This document shows, in pieces, positions 1 through 13,600 of a stretch of DNA of 64,000 bases (position 1 is its first letter; the number at the start of each line of letters is the position of its first letter). This DNA comes from Ectobius pallidus (lineage: Eukaryota > Arthropoda > Insecta > Blattodea > Ectobiidae): positions 91,959,882 through 92,023,881 of the forward strand of contig CAXKWD010000005.1 in NCBI GenBank assembly GCA_964059195.1, in the 5' to 3' direction. The position numbers and the translations under genes were made by a program. The notes beneath the pieces are model-generated. The model ran no database searches. It had not been told where the DNA came from and saw nothing but the letters and a program-made list of their open reading frames with translations.

Positions 1-320
1 GTGGGTGCTATGCAAAAAATACAAACTAATACTTAGTCTCTTTTTAAATAGGAAAGATGGGTCTCTTAATGTGTATTTTTATTTGCTTATTTATTTATTT
101 ATTTATTTATTTATTCATTTATTTAATTTTACATGTTTAAAAGGGATATGTGTTGTCATGTTTCATATGTAAAGAACAAATAGCGGAGGGGTAGTTTATA
201 ATAATTCCCAAAAGTCTGTATAGCTATACCCTATGTAACAATAATGGTGACTAAAATTCCTGGATTAGTTACTGCTGTCAGATTTGAAATTTCTTGCTTT
301 GGTTTAAGTCCTTTCCAATG
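1..320. other. Intron sequence, no gene seen
   Basis: AT-rich sequence upstream of the hAT remnant. It holds a TTTA microsatellite (about 85-125) and nothing else I can support. Confidence 0.6.
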
Positions 321-328
321 ATCTAGAT

Positions 329-1426
329 CAGGCCTGTCCAACTTCAGAAGTACTGAGGGCCAAAATATTTCGACAATTGATGCTGAGGGCCAAACACTAA
401 AAGTTTAATTCACATAAATATAACAGTAAAGTACAGCAGACCAAATTGTAGAAATAGGATTCATTACCAGTAGGCCGAAATTAAAACTTAATGTGAGCAC
501 TGATGATTTTCAGATTGCTTCACTAAAGTATGGAAGTCCACTTCTATGATTGTAACTGCCAGTTTTAGTAGGTGTAACAAGGAATCATCAGAGAGACAGC
601 TCCTATATTCATTTTTTATGAATTTCGTGTTGGATAAAGCACTCTCACATATATAAGTGCTTCCAAACATTGAGGAAAGCTGCAAACCAAAATCTCTAAG
701 CTGAGGATACCTGCCCTCTGGAAGTAGCTTAAAAAGTTGAGCCCTCTTTCAGACCTGGTTTGAAGAAAAGGATCAGCCCGAAGATCACAGAGCTCCAGTT
801 GATACATGGATGGCTGATTCTCAATATCCACATTCAAAGGGTCATTAAAAAGCAGTAGTTTACCTTTAATATTTTCAAAGTCAGAAAATCTTCCATTGAA
901 TTCTTGAATAATAACTTCAATATTTTCACAAAACTCAGAAAAATTACCATCTTCAATTTCTCCTGACAGCTCTTGACAACATGGAAAGTGTGTTAAATAA
1001 TTTCTTGATAAAGTTGATTACAGGAATTTTAAAACCATTAACATGACCACTAACCCTGAAACACTTTGATTTTTGCCCTGAAGTCTCTGGTTCAATTCAT
1101 TCAAGTATTGTGTCAGGTCAGTCATGAAAACAAGCTGCCTTAGAAAGTCTGGATCTTCAACCCGTCGAACTAGATTTTCACTATCTTTGGTAGGCTGGTA
1201 GGCTTTGGTACTGGAATCTCATTCCTCAGTGCATTACCTGCACTCAGCCAGAGTACATTTGCGTGGAGTGCTAGATCTCTATATTGGGCTTGCAGCTCAT
1301 CCAAAAATTCCCGGAAACTGCAGTGAAGTTGTGCCTTATTAGTTGTCGTATTAGAAGTATCCGCGGGCCACAAAACTGTGAGAGCGGGCCGCATGCGGCC
1401 CGAGGGCCGCGGGTTGGACAGGCCTG
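329..1426 (-). mobile_element. hAT element remnant with 8-bp target duplication
   Basis: The ends are CAGGCCTGTCCAAC and its inverse. They are flanked by an exact 8-bp duplication, ATCTAGAT, at 321-328 and 1427-1434. Eight-base duplications and CA...TG termini are typical of hAT. On the - strand about 1394-1170 encodes FREFLDELQAQYRDLALHAN followed by VLWLSAGNAL, like the C-terminal catalytic half of GTF2IRD2/ZBED-type hAT transposases. Stops and frame breaks follow toward 480, so the gene is dead. The element ends 55 bp before the sticky kinase-tail exon. Confidence 0.85.
1170..1394 (-). pseudogene. hAT transposase fragment (GTF2IRD2/ZBED type)
   Basis: Best-preserved part of the transposase in the hAT at 329-1426. 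The motif LHANVLWLSAGNALRNEIPV resembles the LHTEVRWLSRG block of this transposase family. The frame is lost downstream, where short patches such as DPDFLRQLVFMTDLTQYL can still be read on the - strand (about 1165-1110). Confidence 0.7.
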
Positions 1427-1481
1427 ATCTAGATGGTTCTTTTCCATTTGTTCTCTTGTAACTTGGATTATATTATTGCAG

Positions 1482-1659
1482 ATGTCCCACCATTCATACC
1501 TGTGGTGAATGGAGAGGATGATACCTCCAATTTTGATGAGTTTAATCCAGAGACACCAGTTCCATCCATTGAAGATTTTAAGACTAAGCGAGGATTCTCA
1601 GGAAACAATCTACCTTTTGTTGGTTTTACATATGTTAATGAAATTGAAGTGAAGCCTGA
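1482..1659 (+). CDS. sti: sticky exon: AGC-kinase C-terminal tail
   Basis: The exon opens after TTGCAG and ends before GTGAGT. It enters in mid-codon (two bases) and leaves two bases (GA) for the next exon. The translation contains DTSNFDEF and then GFSGNNLPFVGFTY, the turn and hydrophobic motif that end AGC kinase domains and are characteristic of citron. A hAT remnant ends 55 bp upstream of the exon. Confidence 0.9.
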
Positions 1660-4600
1660 GTGAGTATTATTCTAGCTTTCCAGTATCATTTTAGCAATCC
1701 TATAGCAAGGAAATGTCAGCAATATTTGCTGTGAAACTATTTATCAGCTTGTAGATTAACTAAGTACAGTGTTTCATGTAGCTTATAGTAACAAAATAGA
1801 CCCCAAAATGGAGAGACTGTTTCGTAGGAAATTATAAGATATTGCAGAGTGTCTGCTGGTTTTAATAGAAGTATTTAGTTATTTTGTTTTTTTATATATT
1901 TGTTGACCATATTTTTGTGGTCCAATATATATATGTGTGTGTGTCTGTGTGTAAATTGTAGAAAAGGACTTGTTATGTAACTGCAAAATCCATTAACTTT
2001 TTTTTTAAATTTACTTGTTTATTTATTTATTTATTGGATAGTATATAGTAAGAATTTAATATCCACCTTATACCCTCATTAATATGGATGTAGGACAACC
2101 CGGAGAATTATTTACATTTTTAAGTTTGTGAGTTAATTGCTTAGAAAGTGATATAACATAGATGATCTAAAAGTTACATTAGAAGTAAAAAACATATAGG
2201 CCTGTTTATTAAAATTTAAAAACAGTTGCGCCAGTCATTAGTGTGCAGCTTAATTAAGTTATGTCTGTATATGTTGCAACATTGAATAAAAAATCTTGAG
2301 TTTTTTAAAAACTGAACTTAAAATGTCTTGTGAGTTTATGTCACACGGATAAAATATCATAAATATAAATATAAAACAACTGTGTACTCACGATGTTCTA
2401 TTACTGTATTTACTGTTAGAAGTTTTTGTACTTGTCGTATTTCCTTCTTCTTTTTCTTTGGTGTTCTTGTAGTTCAGCGTGCTGTGACTTGTGGAAATTC
2501 CGATGTCTTCTTGTCTTCTTTGTAGTATTATTATTGAAGTTTATCAATTTTATTTATTGGAGTTTATATGCATTGTAGGTTCTGTAATTTAACTGTGAAA
2601 ATTTGAGAGATCGTACATAGCCCGGACTCGAACATTTTGCATTAAGGAATTGACTGACTATGGGTTAAAAATTGAATGCAGTAGTATAAAGTTTGTTAAA
2701 GGTCAGCATGCCACTGACAACTGATCAGTAAATTTTCCTATATTATGACAATCCTCTCATTTCCCATTAATCACAATTGGCCATGCAATAGCATAAACAC
2801 GCAAACTGTCGTCACTTGCATGCTTTCTCCCACAGAAAGGCCAGTTTTACCAAAATAATAATAAATTTTTTAAATGCTGTTTAGTGAGTATTATAAAAAA
2901 GTTTGATGTGGGAAAATTTCAATGGAATGAAGAGTGTGAAGAGAAATCATACTAAATATTCCATAATAATTAGGCTGTGTAGACTATAAGTTTGAGTCAC
3001 TCTACAATCTCCCAAATCTTCTCGATTGAATTCTGGGACATTCTATATACTTATAGTGCACATAGTGTGCATGGTGTTTCAGTCAGGCACATGCAGATAC
3101 AGAGGTCAGAATTGCACCCATCTTTGTTTAGCAGAATAGAATAATTATGTTAAACATATAGAAATTAAGGCAACCCACAGACTGACATGATAATTCATCT
3201 GTACTGTGTTATATGAGCTTTTTTTTAATCCCATATTTGGCGCAAGTTCATAAGTGTCTATCGTCATACTTTTATCATTTATTTTTGTAACTTTTTTTCA
3301 TCTCTCCTACATTGCACTTGTTTTATACAAACTAGCTATTTTCCACGATGAAGTGTTGGTAATAACCATACACAGTGAGAACAGCACTAATACATCAATT
3401 GTCTCACCACCAGATCTCACATTCTCGCTTACATTGATACAAATTGTGGTATGTTTACTGTGTATACTCGAATACTACCTGCATATTTTTTTTTTTAATC
3501 GCAAATGAAAAATTGGGATGCAGATATTATTTGAATGGACTCCTCTCATCTGAATTTCACATTTTTTACAATATCGCCTCAATATAGCACGATTCCCGCT
3601 GCATAGCTGGATTCATGAATGGAGAGTGTTGTTGAAAGTGTTAGGCTGCACGTACCGTATTTCACCGCATAATCATCACATTTTTTAGGCCATTTTTTCC
3701 CATGTGAAAACACAGTGCGACCATTATGCGAGGAAAGCCTGGAACTAACATGTATAGGCCTACGGTATATATACCTTACAACGAAAGAAAAGAAAAAAAA
3801 AAAAGTATTATTAAACTACCAGAGCACTTTACTATTTACAGTTGCAGAGTTATTAAACTGCATGTGCACTGAAATTACGTCAATCATATCAATTCGCAGA
3901 AAGACGATCAATCCGAAATAAAGTTACAATTACTTTGTGTTATTGTGTTTACCTGTAAATATTACGATTGTAAAAATTTATTCGACACGATGTCTTGTAA
4001 TCCAAACTACAAACTTCCACAACATGTTTTTTTTTATGATTATTATTCTTTGTCCAATGATTCACGGCAGAGCCGGTATCGCGCGTCTTCCCTACAGTTG
4101 CATCAGAACCCCGCTACCCGCACCTCGTGCCGTCTGTTGGAAATCCCCGTCTTCTTGACGCTCTTTACAATGATTTTTTCATGGGAGATGTGATTGCAAC
4201 TTTAAATGACACATGGATTAATGAGTCCTAATGATGTGCGCTGCTGATTGCTATTTTATTTTGTGCCAATCTTGTTCAAGTTTTTCGTTCACTGAAAACT
4301 CCCTGGTTTCCATTTTCTTCCGCGAATGCTATTACTTACAAATGAAAACTCACAGTATAATTCCTATTTCTTCCCTTTTTCTACAAGTGTAGTGTACTGA
4401 AACTGACCCAAATGGTGTTACCGCAATTTCTCGTGAATTGCCACCCCTACCCCTTGCTATTGTGTGAAGCTAGCGGTCACCGGTCAGCACATTCCTTAAC
4501 CTTGAATGCATCGGGTGGAGGATAACGGTGCTCTAGATTGCAGTGGCGGCGTGTCAGTTATAAATTTCTGAATCATTGTGAAAGAGAGAATAATGTCAAA

Positions 4601-7600
4601 ATATCCGTGCGACGATTATGCGATGAAATTTTTATACACCAATTTTGGACTGAAAAATCAAGGTGCGACGATTATGCGGTGGCGACGATTACGCGATGAA
4701 ATACGGTATAAGACGGCGAGATTTTGGCTGGTTCTTACCATGCACTTTATTTTTATGATTACAATTTAGTCTACCATATTTAATTCTTTTATTATATGTA
4801 ATGTTAATTATAACTGTTAATTACAAATAAAACTGCAAAGTAATTTTATATGTGGGCTATAGATTTATTTATTTTATTTATTTATTTACTTTTTTTTTTT
4901 AATTTCCTTTCCAAAAATTTGAGTGTAGATATTATTAAGGGGCGGGTAGTATTCGGGTATATATGGTAATTCATTTTTGTGGTATTAATTATTCATTAAA
5001 AGCTTAATTCTGTAAGTATTTGCTAGATATCACAAATATTAGAGGACCAGATTCTCTCAAGATAAATTCTGGACCTCTCATTATATTACCTAAGACAATA
5101 TTTTATAATAATTTCAGGACTAAAAATCAAGGAGATATTTCAAGTGGGAATAAAAAAGATCTAGAAGACAATTTGGCTAAACAGAAAAAAGAAATTGAAG
5201 ACCTGCAAAAGAAATTAAACAATTTTAAACAGGACCATGAGAGGAGGTATGTGGACATTTTTAAACTAATATTTTAAAGAATTATTTAATGAAGTGAACC
5301 ATGCTACATTAGGATACTGATTATGATTTACTTACACTTCATATTCATTGCAATACAGTGAAACTTTAATGTGTCACAGGTTTAATTGCTTTTCAGTTTC
5401 AAGTGTACATTTCAAATCTTATCACAAAAGTCAAAACCACATGATACAGTGCAGAAACAGGTTTACTTTCTCATTTTTCTAGTAGTTTCATTTTTAAGTG
5501 CTAATTTATTCAGTTATATACCGTAGGCCTACATAAAGTACAGCATACTGTGTTTCTGTCTTCATCTTGCATCTAACTTGTGGAGCTGGTCCTTCACGTA
5601 CAGAGAACAGATTCAGTCAACTGCTGGCAAGACAAAATCCATCGCAGTGGGCAAAGGTGTATTACAAGGTTTTCCCTTGTCACCAACTTTGTTTAATTTG
5701 TATATTGATCAAATCCTGAACGAAGTAAGTGCAAATGGCATGATTAAACAATTTGGATTCCTACTAAATAGGACTGTAATCATTGATCACCTTCGAAATT
5801 TCACCTAATATCATAATCATTAAAATTCAATATTAGTTAAAATGGACACAGGCCATGACAGAATAACACAAACACGTCAATATTTCATGGCCTGCTGGTA
5901 AGCCTAAGGCCGACATTCCACTATCCAAGTTATTTGGTCAAATCGTTTAGAAAAAAGAAATTGGCCGCCCGTTGCTTCAAGGAAACCCTATTGGACGAGC
6001 ATTTGAAGACTTTCTGCATGTCCTTACATTGGATCAAAGATTTCCCGGCGTTCATATAGGGGTCCAAAATGGCGGCTAAACATAGACTGTTTTGAGAAGT
6101 AAACGGCAACAAAATATTTTGATACCACATTTTCTTCAAGTAGGCCTATATATGTTTATTCAGTATTTAATCCACATTTCAAAAATGATATACCGGTACT
6201 ACATGCTATAGTAGTTATATAGGGATATATTTTAAAAAGCCTTGCAAGCTAACCTAAACTCGTCTCACATAACCTTCAATATAAACAATGATTCAGCCTG
6301 ATTTTGTCATTTAGATATTTCTCAAATGCGGGGTCACTGCTACAAAAAACATTTATAAACTAATAAACTTATGCCATTAACTTATATATACTGTTTTACG
6401 ATTCACCATTGAAACTCAAGCCTTCCGTATATATTTTCTACTTAGTATTGAGCAGACCCAATGTATGTACCGCATTTTAAATTACAAACATTAAAACAGT
6501 ACTTTCATGACAGAGCATTTATACTATTTAAGCCACATTTCGAAAGCGACAAGCCAGAAGATATAAATATTGCCATGTATTATAAAAAGGCATTGCATGC
6601 TAACCTAAACTCGTGCCATCGTTAACATAACCAATTCAAAGAAAGTAGCGATTCGGCCTGACTTCCTTGTCATTTAGATATTTCTGTAATTATGCTACAA
6701 AACATTTATATAAAACTAATAAACTAATGCCATTATAAATTATTTTTTTTTATGGTTTAATCTTTGAAATTCAAGCTTTCCCTATAGCCTGGTGTACAGA
6801 GAGAACTGGTTTTGGTCAAAGCTGTTGGATGTAGTGTAATAGCCCATCTTTGATTCAAATATCGCCTGACAAGTTCTTGGTGAAGTTCTTGTCCAATACA
6901 TTGGATAGTGGAATACCGGCCTAATAGAAATAGATAAGCCTACTTGGTTACAGCACTTTACTTGAATATTGTATTAAGAAATTATCATGTCAAGATTAAG
7001 AGTTGACCGTATAAGGATTTTGTAACATAATTATTATCAGCTCTTGTGTTATTATAATTGACTAGCTGGTTATCCATCCTTCTTACAGGTGAAAAAGTAT
7101 TTTGCATGGTTTCAGCCTTACCTGTGAAACATCACAAGGAAGTAAGCGGTGTCTTGTTAGAACTATGAGCAATGTGTCTTGTAGCATCTAATTCTAATGT
7201 GTTGCCAAACTTGATCAGACTCGTTTTCTTGCATTGTCTGTATTACCACAGTATAAGTATTAATACAGTAAAGAAACTGTGTGTTAAAAGTCCTATGACA
7301 ACATGTTGACTGGACGACACTAGCGCTCCATGCGGAGATTGAGTAAAGCTACATTCTCATCATATGAAATGGCTTGGGAAAATACATAAACACATCGCAA
7401 AATATGTTATGTTAAAAGAGAAAAATACAGAATATTTTTATTTAATGCAAATCTAATTTTAAATTGAAGAAATAATAAAACAGATAATGTATTATATTCT
7501 AGTTAAGAGGTAAACAATACCTAAATAGGCTACTGTTAAGGACTGTACCTAGGCCTAGTATTTTTCCTTTAAAATCATTGTCCTTTAATATAATTTATAA

Positions 7601-10600
7601 TTCAAATTATGATAACAAATAGCCTACATATTAATTACGTAAATTATATTATAGATCTGTCACGTTGTTCATCCTGCACGTCATTGTTGACAGTGTATTT
7701 TGATTCTTTGCCTTATATGGCAATATACGACTTCAATTTATTGTAGGTCTATGTAGCGTCAATTACTGCAGGATGGACTTCATTAAACAAAACAAAAAAT
7801 TCAGGAGCATTTGGAATTGAAGACACCGTGGGTACAGAGGTTTTATTTAACGAGTTTTTATAGGATTTCATAAACTGTCTGTTTTCGGCGTGTGTCAAGC
7901 ATATACGGTAATTTTCACTCAAATATTTTACATATTTTGTTACTAGGTTTTCTTGTCAACCATTAATGACCTATTTTATACACCAGAAATCATTACAACA
8001 GAATAACATATAAAAATATTACATTAAAGTAACTTGAAACATAACCACACCAGAATCACGAGTAAGCCAGTAGACCTACAATAAATATTACTTATTTTCG
8101 TTCTTACCTTTCTGGATGTTTCAAGAAATGCAATTCAGGATTTTGTCTTTTATTAATACTGAAATTTACAGCAGAATAATAAGGTCCTTTCGAATATAGC
8201 GTGTTCTAATAAATACAACACTCCTATTTATTTACATACTTCCCGGAGTAGTTTCTGTAGTCTTACTATATGGCCACTACGATCGCTAGTAAATGCGCGC
8301 GCATGCTCGGCTGGCAGAAAAACGGGCTGAGTTTCTGTACTGTATTAATACTTATACTGTGGTATTACTCTGGCTTCATCAAATATTAGATATGTGCATA
8401 GGCTATATGCAATAGTCCAAATTTATTTATTTATTTATTCTTGGATCATATACATGATATCGGATAGGTAACACAAAGTAAATAATACGATTGAAGACAA
8501 ATAAGTAGCTCAACACACAAGTATACATAAACATATTGAATAATACTAAACAAGTAAAGACCAAACGGAAAAAGATTAAGAGGAAGACCTGCTATGAGAT
8601 GGAAAGACAGTACACATGACTCATCTGAGGAATAAAGGGGAAATAAACAGGATGCCATCCTACATCACAAGAATAAGAAGAGAAGAAGAAGGAGTAAATA
8701 AACTGGTTCGCTTAGAGTTAGATGCAGACAGGCTCATTCTCAAAGTCTGGAAGAATGTGAAAAAAAGTATGAAATACTTTTTCACCTGTACGAAGAACGG
8801 TAACCAACTAGTATTAAATATAGTCGTTTAATGCTCAATTTTAGTAATTATTTCATAGCAAGAGAAATCATTTGTTTGGAATTTAAACCTTGCTCTTGAG
8901 TATTTATGCCATAATTTAAGTTTGCAGCATTGATATTGACTGCTAAATTTTAATTTTAAATGTTTCAACAATGCAGATTCAGTATAAGAAATATGATTCT
9001 GTATATAACTATAGGCTTATAGATATTGCAGATTCCTTCTCAAGGTAATATTCTGTGTCATTTTAGGAACAGAGAAATGGAATCCAAGGAAAGGAAGTAC
9101 GATTTACAGAAAAAACAGTTGGATACCTTATTGGCAGATAAAGACAAATTGGAGCAAGATTTTGAAAAGTTGAAAGCTGAGCGTACAGTATGTATCTTTA
9201 AATGTACCTAGGCAGTTTACTCTGTCTCATTTAGAATTAGAATATTAAATTGATCCCATTAATCGTGTTGCAGAAACTGCAAATGATACAGGACAAGTCA
9301 AAAGCAAATGGTACAATACAGATAAATTAACAGAACTACAATCATAAATGGATTGTTGATTTTTATGAGAATTTTGGGCGAAAGTCAAAATACAAGGCGC
9401 ACTTTAAGCTCCGCCCACTCGATATTCACAGTTTGTTTCTCAGCGAAGCAGGGTACCAACCATCCTTGTATATTGTCACCGACACTCCCGAACGTACCAA
9501 ATATTAAAAATGTGAGAGTGCCCCTTGTACCAAATATTGAAACTGCGAGAGTGCCCTTGTACCAAATATTAAAACTGTGAGAGTGCCCCTTGTACCAAAT
9601 ATTAAAAATGCAAGAGTAAGTGCCTTGTACCCACAGGTTTGCCTTGTACCCATCAGTTTGTCAGACTGTTCATCCTCAAAGAATTCGCTAGATCGTGGTA
9701 TAAAAGGAACTGCTTCATTGAGGGTGGGTTGGGCGGGATATATCTCATGCGAAGAGCGCACCTTATATTTGTTTTTTCCAGAATTTTGTAATAGATATTA
9801 CAGCATAAAATCTACCCATGTAACTTAGTACAGTGGTATTAATCAGAGGTGACAGTCCAAGCATGGATGCGCAGTAGATGTAAAGCAGTCCATTAAATAT
9901 TCGTATTGCATGAAGGGGTATATGGGTCAGTTGTGTTGTTGCTTCCAGTGTGGTATGACCGTATAATGTAGTTAAGAAGCAAGAGACCTTATTATTAATT
10001 ATTAATAAACTTCGTTATGAAGCTTAGATAATTTCAACTAGTATAGTATAATTCAAATTTATGGTAAAGGTTCCACCTATATACTAGTAGTTTGTTTGAA
10101 CACCATATATGCTTGAATCCGATTAAGATTGTTAGGAGTTATTTTTATCTTCTAACCTAACTTAATATCTGGTGTTTAATGAAATATTTTCAGTTCTTTC
10201 ATATATATTGAACTTGTTGTTTTATTTGATGTAATTTAATGAGATGTATTAGGTTAGGTTAGAAGAAATTTTACTTCACAATATAACAGTTGAATTTTGT
10301 TCAGATTTTTTCTAGTTTATTTAGACTTTAATATGTTTGGTCAGTTATCGATTCGTTATTTACAAGTATCATATGTATACAGTATTAAAATTTATTCAAT
10401 TGTTTTCTAAAAACTATAATATACACAAATTTCATTTAAAATAAGTTACTAAAAAACAGTATTGAATATTTTATAAAATTGTAACTTACTTGAGCATGTT
10501 TAAAATATTCTAAAGTACATTTATAATATACACAAATTTCATTTAAAATAAGTTATTAAAAACAGTATTGAATAATTTATAAAATTGTAACCTACTTGAG

Positions 10601-13600
10601 CATGTTTAAAATATTCTAAAGTACATTTACAAGCAATTTTGTTGGTAAGCAATATCAATATTTGTCTATTTTAAGTACAAAATTGATAGTGCGTTCACTG
10701 TTGAAGAAAATTGACCTTCATGTATATTAATGTGAAAGTACGTAGAAATCTTATTTTGAATTTAATCCATAAACTTCTTTGTAGGAGTCATATAACATAT
10801 GTTAACTTTTAAAATGATTATTTCGGTATAATCGTACACAGTGGTTATTGAGTTATGATATATAACTCTTGTCGTTTGATACTCTATAATCTAAAGATTT
10901 TATACATTAAAAATGAGTATTTATACATTAATTTTAGTTTACAAAACTGAGTCTTATAACTTCTTTATAGAAAGTTCATATAAAAATTTTAACTTTCATA
11001 TGATAATTTCAGAATAATCGTATATAGTGTGTGTTGAATATGATGTATAACTCTTGTCGTTGAACACCTTATAATCCAAAGTTTTTACACATTTAGCTTA
11101 TTTGTTTTAATTGTGTTAGTCCTTGTAACAATTTCTTATAAAAAGTGGTTATGTCAGCTTTATCTTCAATCTATTCGGTGGCCAAGCAGAATGGTGCACA
11201 ATCAGACCTCACAGGCACCAGATCAAATAGCAGAACAACAGCTAGGACTGAAGATGACATGATTATGTCGAAATGCATATCCGAATAGATTGAAGATAAA
11301 ACTTACATAACCACTTTTTATAAGAAATTGTTACAAGGACTAACACAATTAAAACGAATAAGCTAAATGTGTAAAAACTTTGGATTATAAGGTGTTCAAC
11401 GACAAGAGTTATACATCATAACTCAACACACACTATATACGATTATTCTGAAATTATCATATGAAAGTTAAAATTTTTATATGAACTTTCTATAAAGAAG
11501 TTATAAGACTCAGTTTTTTAAACTAAAATTAATGTATAAATACTCATTTTTAATGTATAAAATCTTTAGATTATAGAGTATCAAACGACAAGAGTTATAT
11601 ATCATAACTCAATAACCACTGTGTACGATTATACCGAAATAATCATTTTAAAAGTTAACATATGTTATATGACTCCTACAAAGAAGTTTATGGATTAAAT
11701 TCAAAATAAGATTTCTACGAACTTTCACATTAATATACATGAAGGTCAATTTTCTTCAACAGTGAACGCACTATCAATTTTGTACTTAAAATAGATGAAT
11801 ATTGATATTGCTTACCAACAAAATTGCTTGTAAATGTACTTTAGAATATTTTAAACATGCTCAAGTAGGTTACAATTTTATAAATTATTCAATACTGTTT
11901 TTAATAACTTATTTTAAATGAAATTTGTGTATATTATAAATGTACTTTAGAATATTTTAAACATGCTCAAGTAAGTTACAATTTTATAAAATATTCAATA
12001 CTGTTTTTTAGTAACTTATTTTAAATGAAATTTGTGTATATTATAGTTTTTAGAAAACAATTGAATAAATTTTAATACTGTATACATATGATACTTGTAA
12101 ATAACGAATTGATAACTGACCAAACATATTAAAGTCTAAATAAACTAGAAAAAATCTGAACAAAATTCAACTGTTATATTGTGAAGTAAAATTTCTTCTA
12201 ACCTAACCTAATAGATCTCATTAAATTACATAAAATAAAACAAGAAGTTCAATATATATATGAAAGAACTGAAAATATTTCATTAAACACCAGATATTAA
12301 GTTAGGTTAGAAGATAAAAATAACTCCTAACAATCTTAATCGGATTCAAGCATATATGGTGTTCAAACAAACTACTAGTATATAGGTGGAACCTTTACCA
12401 TAAATTTGAATCAAGAGACCTTGTTACAACCGCTTCTCTTGCTAGTGCATTTCAACATTCTACCCTTCCCCATGCTTCTTCCACCTGCATCACTTCCCCT
12501 CACACTCATCTGGCTCTTGCCTCTGATTAATACCACTATATTATAATAAAATATGCAGAGTAGGTTCTCACTTGAAGTAAACCTGAATTATACAGCACAG
12601 TTGTGTTGCTGTTAATGCATCATACCTAGAGATCCGTGAAATTCACAAGACGCGATAACGTGAATTGTTCTTTCCAAAAATTTGTGCAGTATTTTTGTAA
12701 ACTTCAACCCCTAACCCGAAAAACGTTTTTTGAATTGTAAAATAACAAATCCTCAACATAACATGAAAAACAGATATATTCCAGGTTTTTAAATGAATTT
12801 GAACAAAATAAAAAGTAAAACTGACAAATCCTCAACATAAATGAATTATTTAATAATATTTTCATAACTTTCATTCTTATCTCAATGAAAAATATAACGA
12901 AAATTATTTCAAGGTCAGCAGTGCACCCAACTGCTTGAGAGCAGCAGCCAAAGAGAAAAGAATTTAGAAACAATCTGCGACTCCAGAAACATTTCAATCT
13001 TGAATGTTCAAACTATCGTAGTTTGCTCCACAAATTAATTCGCGCAGGCAATTTTGGGGGTATGGAATTTATTAGTGAAAGCTAAGCAGTTCCTTGTTAT
13101 TAGAAACCATTGTGACTGTTACATGGACTGTCGTAACCTAATCAAGTAGCCTGTCATAGCCTAATTGTGATATTTAAAATAGTTCCATAGTAGTTTTAGA
13201 AAATAACATTCATATAAATTAATCAATCAATTAATGTGTAACATAGTGTTTGGTGTTTAGTGTTACCTTTTTCAGAAGTAGTGGCTTATTAGACAAAAAG
13301 GTAAACCTCCAGCACAGCTGTCTAGTTTACTTGTGCTCCTTTTGCATTTAAAACTTGATTTGGAAGGTCGTTTTCATATTGTTTTTTATTTGTGAACTAT
13401 TAACTTGGCTTTGAAAAGAGCCGTGCAAGCTTTAAAAAATGTTATATATTACTGAAATGTGGATGCATGAAAAATATGATTTGGTACTAGGGTCCTCATG
13501 CAATTCCACCATCTGCCATGTTGGTGCTGGTTGAATGCGGCAGCATTGTGATAAAGCAACACTCTGGTGTGAAAGCAGCACATGTGCACAGCCAATAGTA

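Larger units (their letters stand above)
9831..12538. mobile_element. MITE (TA flanks) split by a large nested palindrome
   Basis: Ends AGTGGTATTAATCAGAGG and its inverse lie just inside TA at 9829-9830 and 12539-12540. Removing the nested element (9991-12411) and one copy of its 11-bp target duplication leaves about 276 bp, a normal MITE size. No coding sequence. Confidence 0.65.

Noticed and set aside
9275..9311. Possible 37-bp micro-exon after GTTGCAG (KLQMIQDKSKAN)
   Set aside because: Its end phase (1) does not fit the following phase-0 exon at 14754, whereas the exon before it joins 14754 directly in phase.
12704..12997. 97-codon ORF on the - strand
   Set aside because: AT-rich composition, no motif, no neighbouring coding signal; expected by chance in intron.
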